Below are positions 12,391-24,044 of a DNA stretch of 64,000 bases, piece by piece. A program made the translations under genes and the position numbers. Numbering within the stretch: position 1 is the first letter of the stretch; each line of letters begins with the position of its first letter. Origin of the DNA: Hedera helix (lineage: Eukaryota > Streptophyta > Magnoliopsida > Apiales > Araliaceae); contig OX359278.1 of assembly GCA_947179155.2 (NCBI GenBank), positions 21,043,244 to 21,107,243 of the forward strand. The letters run 5' to 3'. The notes beneath the pieces were generated by a model. That model was not told the DNA's origin. It worked only from the letters and a program-made list of their open reading frames with translations, and ran no database searches.

Positions 12391-13007
12391 TTAAACTAAT
12401 ATTTGATTTTTTTGCTCACGAATAGTAAAAATGCTTTTTTGAAAATAATTTTCAATACCAACTTTCAAAAAGATACTCCAACACATTAGACATCTTTGTT
12501 TGTTCCTTGGTGAATCTTCTTAGAGAACACTCCATCTATCCCTATAAAAAAGTCTCATTTATTTTATTTTGTAGACATAGTAGTCTTAATATTGATAGTA
12601 CAGAGACACGTATCCTCAATTTTGTCATTTTTCATTATCAACATCTTATTATTTTTAGGGTTTAACGAAGAATAAACAACGCAATTATCCTTAATATTTA
12701 TAAATTTTATAAATGAAACTCTTTTTATTGTAACTAATATCAACTGGACGTTCAAATGTGATAGAAAATACATCGTAGAAGTGTCTGCAGTAAAATCATA
12801 TATACCTCAACTTTGCACCATAGCTAAAGGATATAAACTGAAATTGAATGCTGCATAATTACAAATTCTTCCAATCAGATGGTGATCAATATACTCTCTT
12901 TTCCATCTCAATATATGTGCACTTTCATTCACTCTTGACCTATGCATGATTGTGTGCAAAATTGCAGAGATCTCCGTTGACCCGGCCTGGGGATATTGGC
13001 TGGGTAG
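12391..13007. other. Intergenic DNA and SRF 3' UTR, with a Stowaway-like fragment
   Basis: Near 12,528 the sequence CTCCATCTATCCCTATAAAA followed by AGTCTCATTT resembles the terminal repeat of Stowaway (Tc1/mariner) MITEs. The matching right end is not clear, so it is a fragment at best. The part just left of 13,008 should be the 3' UTR of the minus-strand SRF gene. No canonical AATAAA is obvious on that strand. Confidence 0.4.
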
Positions 13008-13892
13008 CTAATATGACATCTCGTATGCCTCATGATCCGGTGTTCTGAACATAAAGCCCGATTCCTCACTTGATCGCCTTTTGACAACGCTTGCCCTTTG
13101 CATTAGTCGAACCAGAGCTTGAACAACTTCCGACATGGGAGGCCGAAACTCAGGTTCAGGCTGTTTGAAAATATAGATCAAAATTTAGTCATTTGGCATG
13201 TGGGAATTGCATCAGCAGGAAGGTAAATGAATTATGAACTTGCGATAAATCGGAAGATATATATTGAAATTTAGCTTATACATCTGAGTTGGGGAACATT
13301 GATAGAATGAATAGTGCTAATCTTTTATATAGCAATAGGTTTATGAGAAGTAAAAACAAAAATCAAACTCCCTATGTTCCACAAAGGATCCCATTTGACA
13401 GTTTTTTGTTCCACGAAAAGGGTCCATTATTTATTGATAATAATATAAAATAACACAATATCCTAAAGTTTTCTGTCATAATTTCATTATTATACCACAC
13501 TACTAAACTAGTAACTTATTATTTTTAGGACTATACAAGGAACAAAAATATATCGTTAATATTTGCAACTTTTACAAACGAGACTTTTTGTGGAAGTTGG
13601 TTCAAAGTAGCGTTGCGTTGCTGAAATATCGTCTTCTTGGTTTGGTTTCTTTAGTCACCACTTCGATAACGAGACACAAATCATATTAATGTAAAGACTG
13701 CTTATATACGAAATTTCAACGTATGGGAAGAATAACAATGTAATGGGAAGAAATAACAACGTAGCAAGGAGAAATAACTACGTAATGGAGAAATAAAGGC
13801 AAAATAACATTGTAACAGAGGAGGTATAATAAAAATAAATAAAATTTAAATATTTACATATTAACTTATCAAATAATAATAATAATAATAAC

Positions 13893-13957
<65 letters not shown>

Positions 13958-16900
13958 TAATAATAAAATATGTATATGTATATACTAACTTATCAAAATA
14001 TAATATTCCATCTATCCTATAAATAATGCAACATGCCTTTATGAACAAAGTTAAGGAAACTTTTGAATTTTAATTTGATTTTCCAATTGACCCTTGTAAA
14101 ATGTGTGGTTGAGAGTACTTTAAGAATATGAACAACAAATATTAAAGTTTGGAGGGACCCACTATATATCAAATAATAAAAATAACATAACTATGGGAAA
14201 AATAGTCATTTAAATTCACAAAATTACCTAAAAAATAAGTGTTGCAATTTTTGTAAGACTTCCTGAAAAAGAATGTGTTTCAATAATTATGGGACGGAGG
14301 GAGTAAAAACTATTACTAAGAGACAAGAAAATGATGAAGATGCATAGTAGGATGAAAATTGACTTATAACTATTTTTCTTTTATTGTGTTTGTGTATTTT
14401 TTTAAAAGTGTCTTAAAGCTTATTGTTCAATTATTATGCAATATAGGTTTAGACCACTATGTCTGTATTGGGTAATGCTATGTATATTAGATGGTGTTTT
14501 TCATCTTGATGTTCAATTTTTTTATAATTTTAAAAAAGTTTCTGAAGCTCCTAACTAGCGTAATGATGCATATTGTCTGATTCCAAAACCAAAATCGATA
14601 CCAAGTCGGGGGGGGGGGGGGGGGGAAGCATTTTCAAAGCCTAGGCCGCTACGGTGACTTCGAACCTTGTGCGGAACAGAGGTAGTATGTAATAAGAGAA
14701 CTAATTATCATTAACCTTACCTTCATTTACATGAGTTGAGTTTGTTCATCTCCGCAAACATCAACTCCAGATGAGAAAAACCAGTTGCAATTCATCCTCT
14801 TATTTCTCTTCAGTGAACTTTATAGTACCAATAACTTGTGACACTAACTTGTGACACAGAAACATGTAAAGATTCTACTGGAATACCAAGTATTATTTCC
14901 AGAGTAAATGTATTGCTCTCAATCCCTTTTAGAGTGGCACATATCATGTTCAGTTTGGCTCGAATATAATCGCCGACTGACATGTATGGCTACTCCATCT
15001 GGGAAAAAATAGAAGACAATAGGAGTACTGCAATTTGGGCTTACATTTTGTGCACCGAAGAGCCAGAAATATTGAAACGTTCAGATGTAATATGAAGCAT
15101 ACATTTAGTAGGACAACTTCAGAGCTATGCAGAAAGGAATTCCATGAAAATGATAGATTCGAGACTTAATTTCATTAGTTTGTGAGGTGACATAAACAAC
15201 TTTTTGAGTTAAAAATTGATTAAAACTAAATAAGTACCCAGATCATAAATTTGCAAGTACCCATCACCTCAGACAATTGCAGAATTACAGGACATGAGAA
15301 TAGTTTAATTTATAAATTAGAGAAACTTAAGCTATAGTGTTTGAATTCAACATTTGTAAAGACTTTACCTGGACACAGAGGGCAATGATGTCAGCAAAAC
15401 GCGACAAAGACTTTGCGGCATACATGCCATTCAGTGAAGGATCAACCATTTTTGCTAAGGCATCTATATCATGGAGTTGAGGAGTAGCCCATCTTACAAG
15501 TGACTGTTCTGATCTTACCCTTGAACTGCAGAACAGAATAACCAGAAAGGGATCAAGGGATTGACAGAAACATTAAAATATTTAAACAATGTTGAACAAG
15601 ATTATTAAGTTTTGTAATTAAGATTTTACCTATCCAACGGTTTGCGAGCTGTCAACAGCTCCAACATCACCACTCCAAAGCTATACACATCACTATTTAC
15701 AGTGTATATACCAGATAAGGCAAATTCAGGAGCACTATAACCAAATGAACCAACCATCCGAGTTGATGATACCTGTCGAACCGGATAAGAACTACAAGTG
15801 AAACTAATATAAACCCCAAGAAAAGGAGTGAGAGATGGAGACATTGGGCATAGCAGCAATACATGCAGCTGTTATTATTAGCTTGGACAGGCATAGACCA
15901 AATCCACGAGAGGAATTTGTTAATTATCATAGATGATTTTCATTTTTAAGTAAGCACTTCACTATTAAGCCAATTAAATGTGCTCTGACATCTGAATAAC
16001 CCAACTCAAAATAGTTTCACAACCCCAAACACCTCCCCTATTTAGAGATCAAAACTTACCCCTGTCCCAAATTTAAATAAAATTTTCCTTTTTAGGAAAT
16101 GCCAAATAAAGTCCACTTCAAATCAATGTACCAAATATTCCTATATTTAAGTTTTTATCATAGGCATAGATTAGGTCAAAATCGAACTTTCTTTGAGCAC
16201 TGTAACATTCACAAGTTTACTCTCATTTTGGAATGGAAGGACTACTATTTTCGTGATGCAGACCTATTCGAGATCCAGATCCCCAAGTACAGAAGCACAC
16301 TGCAGCCAAGTTAGAAATGATAACAGTTGTCAGCCCCACAAACTAACCTGTCGCTCGGTATTTGGGTTCAAAGCTGCTAAGCCACAGTCTGACAAGTGGG
16401 GATTGAGTTCTTCATCAAGTAAAATGTTTGCCGACTTTAAGTTTCTATGAACAACAGAAGGAAGGCACACTTCATGCAAGTACCTGAGAGAAAGAGATGC
16501 TGATCAAGATGGATACCTGTGTCCGACTGAGAGGGACTAAAAAATTTCATACACACAACATACTCAAGAGCTCGAGCAGTGCCAAGTGCTACTCTAACAC
16601 GCGCATTCCATGTCAACAAATTGCTCCTATCATCAGAGAAGTACAGCATATCTTGCAAGCTACCATTTCCTATATAATCATGAACCAGAAGACGTTGACC
16701 ATGTTCCACACAATAACCTGCTAGTGGAACGATGTTTGGGTGCCTAAGGCGTGACATATTTGAAACAGCTTCAAGAAAATTATCTTCCTCTTGCAATGAC
16801 AATGCTGCATTGTCAATCTTCTTAATGGCCATTATCTAGAGAAACAAATTATTAAAAATTATCAAATTATCATTTCCATCTAAAACCATATGATCATGTT

Positions 16901-19900
16901 TACAGGGAAAGGATTTCTTAGAACTGAAGAAGCCAACAGCATTAACATTAAACGCCTGGCTTAAGAAAAAAAGAGCAACCGCTCAATAGATATAGTATCA
17001 AGAAAACTCATGAATGGAACAGTAAATATCAGTGCGAAACATTATGAATGGGTAATTTCTAGAAACCAGCAGTGGCAATTGGGAGGGAGGGAAACTTCAA
17101 ACTCTGATGAGATCATGATTCATACTCTTTATTGCCTAAGCATCTACTTTTTTAGTAATTGTGCTTAACTACAAATCTGCGAAAAGTTGACCTTGTGGCT
17201 TAAGTTGAAGACAACTTGAAGGTGCAAAAGACCAAAATCATGACGCTGAGGTAATAAGAAAAGGCAAATTAGCATAAATTAATAGAATATATGTTCTTCG
17301 TTTCAACAGGATGGAATAACACGAGTCACATATCAAAAACAGCTGGAAGTAATGTGTAGCAATGAGTAATTTTGCAGTTAACTAATCAACATGTCCAGTT
17401 TCCCTGGTATGTATGTAGATTAAGCACTGTTGATTCAGAAATTAAGCCCTTTTTAATCCCAAGAAAAAGTGTATAAAATTATCCACATCCAACATTATTA
17501 GCATAAATTGTTTGGATCTGATAGTAATATTGTGTAAGAGAGTACAATGCTTTCTCTCACTTCTCAATTCTCCAGTTCAAAACTTGGGGAGGGGAATGTC
17601 TGCCACCAATATATAAGCCTTACTGGCATCTTTTTACAAGTTCTCTATGACCAGAATATCTGGATGAGTTGCTACTTGAACAAAAAGATTTAGGATGTAG
17701 ATTCAGACAAGCATATAAGAACATCAAATGAAAAAATACCTTCCCATTGGGGAACTCTGCTCTATAAACACGACCAAGGGAACCTTCACCAATAAGATTT
17801 TCTTGACTGAAGCTGTTTGTTGCTGTTTGTAGAGTACCAACACTGTAAGAAGTAGCAGTTATAGGTGATACAACTCTCTTTGCAGATCCATTTTTCCCTT
17901 GCATCCTGTCAATCACCAAGTTTTCAGGAGGGGGCCTCAAATCTGCTACAGTTGCGGTGGGTTTTACCCTATGCTCTTGTACCTCGGTATTCACTACAAA
18001 ACAAAGTGTAACGCACAGAAGCTTTCAGTTCTATCTGACCAATGAAAACATTTAACAATTATAGGATGAATATTCAGAATATTATTAGCTATGTCTCACT
18101 TACAATCTGATTCTTCAGTATATTATACAACCAAGAATTTGTTCAGTTCAAGTCAAATTATAAAATGTAAACTCTTTAAATGGCCACCTAACCCGCATCA
18201 AAGCTAAAGCCCTACAGTCTTGGTAAATACTAAATACTAAAAAGCTGTGGCGGAGTCAGACATTTCAAATGGGGAGGACCCTCAAACATATTCTGTCAGT
18301 GACAGAAATATAAATTTGGTAAATGAACATTGTGAAAATGGGGTACTTATTTTTTACTATTATATAAGTTAGGATATTTATCTTCAACTATTTTCTTTGA
18401 TAAGTCTACAAAATGTACCATTGAACCTGGAATACCTAATGGAGCCAGAGGAAAAGAAGGCATAGGAAAAGAAATCGAATATGAACAACAGGCATTCTCT
18501 GAGCCTTCAAAATAGAGATTGTTTCTCTCCTTCAAAACAGTCCACCGTATGCTGTATGGAATCAAATCCCGCCTTCTCCAATCCTTTCTAATTTTCACCC
18601 CACTTCACGCCTGAAGCATCTCACAAACTGTCATCGGCATCACACACGAGATACCACATAAAGAGAAAACAACAATACACAGACTTCTAGCTGCCAGGCA
18701 ATGGAGTAAAAGGTGGCCAAACTGTTTCTCTCTCACAGCCACACATAACGCACCTACTAGCAAGATGTAGCCCCTCCTTCAAAGAATATTTTGAGAGAGG
18801 ATAACACCAACAGCCACTGTCCAACCAAAGACAAAAGCCACTTTTAGAGGGGCCTCAACTCTCCAATAACCCTGTTATCACCAATTCTTTACAAAATTCT
18901 GAAGTAAGAATGGACCGAGAAGCACCTGCTGTGGTGCTCCCTCTATCACACGAGATCCTCCCACCCCTTTCACAATTCTTTCCCCTCTACAACTACCAAC
19001 AACCCAACTACCTCCCCCTCCCCCAATTCTAAACAGTGGCTGCCACACCCATATAACCTCAACCTTTGTATAATAATCTGCTAGTGTAGCCTTACAATCC
19101 ATCGCAATGCTCATTAAATTGGAAACCATTCTGCCAGAGGAATCTCACCACACCACTTACCAGAGCGAATGTTCCTACCATTACCTGTTTCCTACAAAAT
19201 GTGTTCCAAGAACTCATCAAAGCCTTAAGTAATGGTTTTCGAAACTCCATCCCCAGACGAAAAGCCCCATTTCCAGGCCGAAGGCTCCCCTCCACTCCAA
19301 AACAGTTAATGACAGCCTCTTTCAAAGAGTATCCTCCTCCAAGAATCTCCACAACCACTTACCTAACATAACCTGGTTGTCAAGGTCCACGTCTCAAATT
19401 CTCAAACCACCATCACAAACCAAAGTACAAATATGTTTCCAATTAACTAGGTTATACTCTTCTCCTTCCTCATGTCCTCTCCACAAAAAATCCTGTATAA
19501 GCTTATGCAAATTCTTTATACCCAGAAGAGAAAAAAGAGATGTGAAATCATGAAGTAGGATGGCCAGCTTAAGGGAGTACTCTTGAGAACACCAATCTCC
19601 CTCCTTTAGATAAATATTCTCTCTTCTCTCTCCACCACCAAGTCCAAATTGCCCAAGTCTCAGATTCTCAAACCACCATCACAAACCAAAGTACAATCTG
19701 TTTCCAATTAACTAGGTTATATTTTCTCCTTCCTCATCGCCTCTATACAAAAAATCCTGCATAAGCTTATGCAACTTCTTTATACCCAGAAGAGGAAAAA
19801 GAGACATGAAGTAGGTTGGGAAGCTGAAGAGAGTACCCTTGATAAGCACCAATCTCCTCCTTTAGATAAGTATCCTCTCTTCCATACCGCTAGTCTCTAT

Positions 19901-22900
19901 TCAAATCTCTCCACCACCGGGTCTAAATCACCTTAGACTTGTATGTAGCACCCAATGGCAAACCCAAGTAAGAAGTGGAGAAAGCAATAACTTTACAACC
20001 TAAAATGGAAGCCAACCTCTCTGCGTTATCACCACTTCCTGCTGAAAAAAGCTCACTCTTCCTGATATTAATCTTTAAACCTTACAGCGCCTCAAAACAA
20101 ATTAGAGCACAGCCAAAGCTCTCAATTATTTATCTTGACTATTTTATGACTTAAGAGTATCATACTTTTAAAATTGGGTATACCATATTAAAAAAAAAAA
20201 TTACTATGAAAAGTGAGATTTTGAAAAATAAATAAATAAGAGATTGGAGGGACAATGGTCCCCCACTCTATAGTGAGCTCCGCCCCTGCTGAAGAGCTTG
20301 TTTGTTGGTACGCCAATATTGTGCTATTTGAAGCACAACTTATCTAATTGAAGTATGAACACAGTATAAATACTGGAATGATCACATAAGAAGACAAGTC
20401 TGAAAGTTGACAGGTCATGTCTCAACTTATGGTTCTTCACTTGATTCTTTTTCCATCCACTGTTCCTAGCTTTAACCTGAAGTCTCAGCAGTCGCCAGTC
20501 AGCACCATGAACTCATTCTTGTTTTTTGGTGGGCAACTGCTTCACACAGCATTAGGGAAGAAAATTATGTCTTTAGTTGGTAGATTAGAATAGAACAAAT
20601 CTCCTTCAGTTGGATAAGAAGAAACACGGACATAAATTGAATTTCTTTTCCCATGTAAACCATTCCACTCTATAATGCTGTGAAACATTCTTATCAATCC
20701 AACAAGATTTATTTATTGATGTGGTATTGAAGGAAAGAAAAATCTTGGCCTGAGCTATCCTTTAGTGAGACACGATCCTCATATTATTGTTGTTTACAGA
20801 ACTGGTTATCAATAGTTTTTTTGATTTACCTCATCCCAAACAAAACTTGAAAACAAAAGCTCTGCCAAAGATCTAGTCTTTAGATTAATGTCTACGGCAC
20901 AGTTCGCAATAAAGAAGCATCTATTTGGAACAGCTGAAGTACAGTAAAAAAGCAGCAGAAAATTATATATAATAAATTAAGAAAGATGCTAATCCTTCAC
21001 TTATCATTAATTAAAAAAGAAAAAGAAATGCACACCCTTCAAAAGCTATACGAAGTACTGGTCAAGGAAAAGATGAAAATAATCTGCCTATGGCGGTTCA
21101 ATCATGTGCAACAAGAATAAGGAGTGCAGCAGTGTGAAGGAGTAAAGGTTGCATCTGTAAAAGCTAGAGACCGAACTGATCAAGAATAAGAAGAATGAAG
21201 TTTTCTATTGTAGCATGATCAGTTTGATCCAGATCAATGAGTGCACGTGTAAAGGAGTAAAATAGTATAACTATAAAATATAAGGCAGGCTAAGGTGGCG
21301 TGTGATAAAATTATGTAACAAGAGCTTTTACTAGAGCCTCTGTATAGCTCTTTTTAGAACAGAGTTTAAATGTAAAAAAGTTGTAACAAATATGTATAGT
21401 ATGTCTTAAATCTTAATATAACATTTTACTATTTTACCTTTAGATTAGCTTATACAAATTTAGGGTAAGGGTAATAATATAATAAATATTAAATAATTAA
21501 TTCAAATAAAATTAACAATGTATATGGGGGGGGGTCTGTGGCAGCAGCGGTGGGTGGCAGCGGTGAGGGTGGTGGTGAATGGTGTAGTGAGATAAGTGAA
21601 GTGAAGAATTAAAGAAAAATGAAATTAGGATAGCAAGAGTAAAACAGTAATGAGGAGCCTCTTTTTACCTCTTTTTCTATAAAGACTTGCCTCATTCTCT
21701 TCTTTTTTTTAAGAGCCAAAAAGGGTTGGATAAATTTTTATCAAACAAGATTGCCTCTGCGTGAAAAAGAGGTGATGCCAAAAAGAGATAATTAGACACC
21801 ACCCAAGACAATGAGAAATAAGCAATAGAGGAAGGGTAATGCTAGGGGTCTCGAATGACATGAAATTGAATATTTTAATGATACTTTATAGCATAGCCAA
21901 TCACATGAGATTTATCCGATCAATGCAATGATGACACCTCATCTAAGACACTTTTTGAAACAAAAAAAATCGAGACCCCCAGCATTACCTGTAGAGGAAA
22001 GGCAAGTAGGTGCAACAAAAGTAGGTATACAATCTAGATACAAGACCAAGCTCTACAATGAGATTAGATTTGCCCAAAAGCCCGAGTGGAATGCAAGTTT
22101 TGCCGAGGAAGGTAATTTTTTTGGATAGTGAAGATTCTATACATGATAGATTTATAATTACCGACTTGGTGGAGTAAATAAAGTAATCAAAGATTAACTA
22201 AGAACCAAAAAAACAAAACATACAGCAATGATCTTGTGAATATTCAGAATCATATCTAGGATCAAGAACAGCGTCCTACCTAAAAGTTAGATTAGTATCA
22301 CTGAATGGTGAAGTTCCCAATAAAATTTTGTTTGTAAACAGCATGATGGTGTACCTTTCTCGGCGATAACCGGAAGACTCCCAATAGAAGTTGTTCCAGT
22401 ATTTTCCTTCTTTTTTCCCCTTCGAGTGCAGAAAACAAGCACAAGCACAGCCAAAATAACCACTAGCAAAGAACCCAAAATAATGCCTATGATAGGTCCA
22501 GCTGTCAACCCCTTCTTATTTCCATTGTCTGGATTGGATGATTGGCTGCCAGAAACCCGAGGTGTGTGTGAACTTGGAGAATTGCTGCGATTATTATGAG
22601 ATCTACCAGGTGGTGGTGGGGTGTATGGTGGAGGAGGAGGAGCAGGACCGTTGTCAAATGAATTTCCATTGTATCTGTTTTATTTTTAACTGCTATGTTA
22701 GAACTAATACAAAGGAGCGCAACATAAAAGGAGCATAAAAATTTTTTTACATATAAGCTTACATAAAGTTAGGGATAGAGCTGATCTCTTGTGGTATCCA
22801 TCCATTAAAATGGTTATTTGCAACATTTCTGTTGAAAATTTAAAAGGTAAGAAACAATGTATAAATCAATACCATGGCCCACCACAAGAATATGAACTTC

Positions 22901-23994
22901 TATGTTTGGATAAGTCCAACATAAGAATATGAACTTACAAATCAGTCAAAGGCAAACCAGCCAAAACATTAAGAGAGCCACTTAACTGATTGTTCTGCAC
23001 ATGACTGCCAAAAACGCGTATCATTAGAACTTTCCAGAGAAACTGAAACAACAAAATAAACAAGTAGCACTTCAATACACTTACAGGGTTGAAAGATTCG
23101 ACAATGAGCTGAAGGAACTGGGAAGATCTCCGCTGAAGTTGTTGAGAGATAGATCCCTAAATTAACATGCATGCCCACACAAAATTTTAAGATTAAAAGT
23201 CAGAACAAAAGATCCCTTCAGCAAAGGTATGTCAATGCAAACATATGACAGTCCTGTCCAAACTTATCAGGGGTTCAAAAATAACAGCAGTCAAAAAAAG
23301 AAATGACAACAAATATGAATCTGACTCAGATATCTTACAAGGTTGCAAGGTCAGTAAGATTCTTAAAAATATCTCCAATAGATTGAGTAAGTGAATTGCT
23401 GCTAGTGTTCCTGAAACCAAAAAATGTAAGTTCTGCAACTCGTAGAGTAACTGAATCTTATATTGACTGTAACAAACAGAAACAGTACATTCTAGACAAA
23501 CCACTTACAAATAACTAAGAGAGAACATGCTAGCAATAGAGTAAGGAAGATTCCCACTTAAGTTGTTGTTTGCAATATTCCTGCATGGTACAATGGATTA
23601 GAATCAGCACATTGGACAATTCAATTGAAGTGTCACTAAACAAACCAAAAAGTCCAGAAAATATCAAACATTACAGGCTTGTAAGGTTGTGTGGTAACTG
23701 ATATGGAATCGTATCATGAATATTGTTGCCACTCAAATCTCTGACAAAAACATCAGATCAAAAACAAATAAAGAACTGAATTAGCAAATGTTCGAACAAA
23801 GTACAATAATTATACACTTGTGAAGGGAAATTGATCAATATATTCCTCACAATGTTCTTAGTGATCCAAGGCTTGCAAGCATGTATCCCATTGTCCCAGT
23901 GAGTGCTAACCCAGAAATTTGACTGTCAAAATACCAAGTTTTACATATTATTATTCAATTTAGTGTACTGATCAAAGAAACTTTGTTTCCCTAT

Positions 23995-24044
<50 letters not shown>

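Larger units (their letters stand above)
18245..20288. mobile_element. hAT-ended element in SRF intron 10 with LINE sequence inside
   Basis: The left end is CTGTGGCGGAGTCAGAC; the right end in complement is CAGGGGCGGAGCTCAC, a typical hAT-type terminal repeat with GGCGGAG in common. The flanks CTAAAAAG (18237-18244) and CTGAAGAG (20289-20296) agree at 6 of 8 positions, consistent with an old 8-bp hAT target duplication. No transposase is present. The interior is mostly L1 LINE sequence on the minus strand. It lies in the 4.36-kb intron between the transmembrane exon and the first kinase exon. Confidence 0.7.

Noticed and set aside
12564..12773. Short minus-strand ORF of 69 residues
   Set aside because: AT-rich, overlaps a MITE-like fragment, no recognisable motif.
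15626..15930. Two single ORFs reading past kinase exon 14
   Set aside because: They run from intron into the exon. The exon is bounded by AG and GT at 15,772 and 15,630 and is part of the SRF gene.
16099..16724. Plus-strand ORFs in the SRF kinase region
   Set aside because: They are complements of the minus-strand exons 12 and 13 and the intron between.
18878..19358. Two minus-strand ORFs of 83 and 88 residues as host genes
   Set aside because: They belong to the LINE reverse transcriptase/zf-RVT relic.
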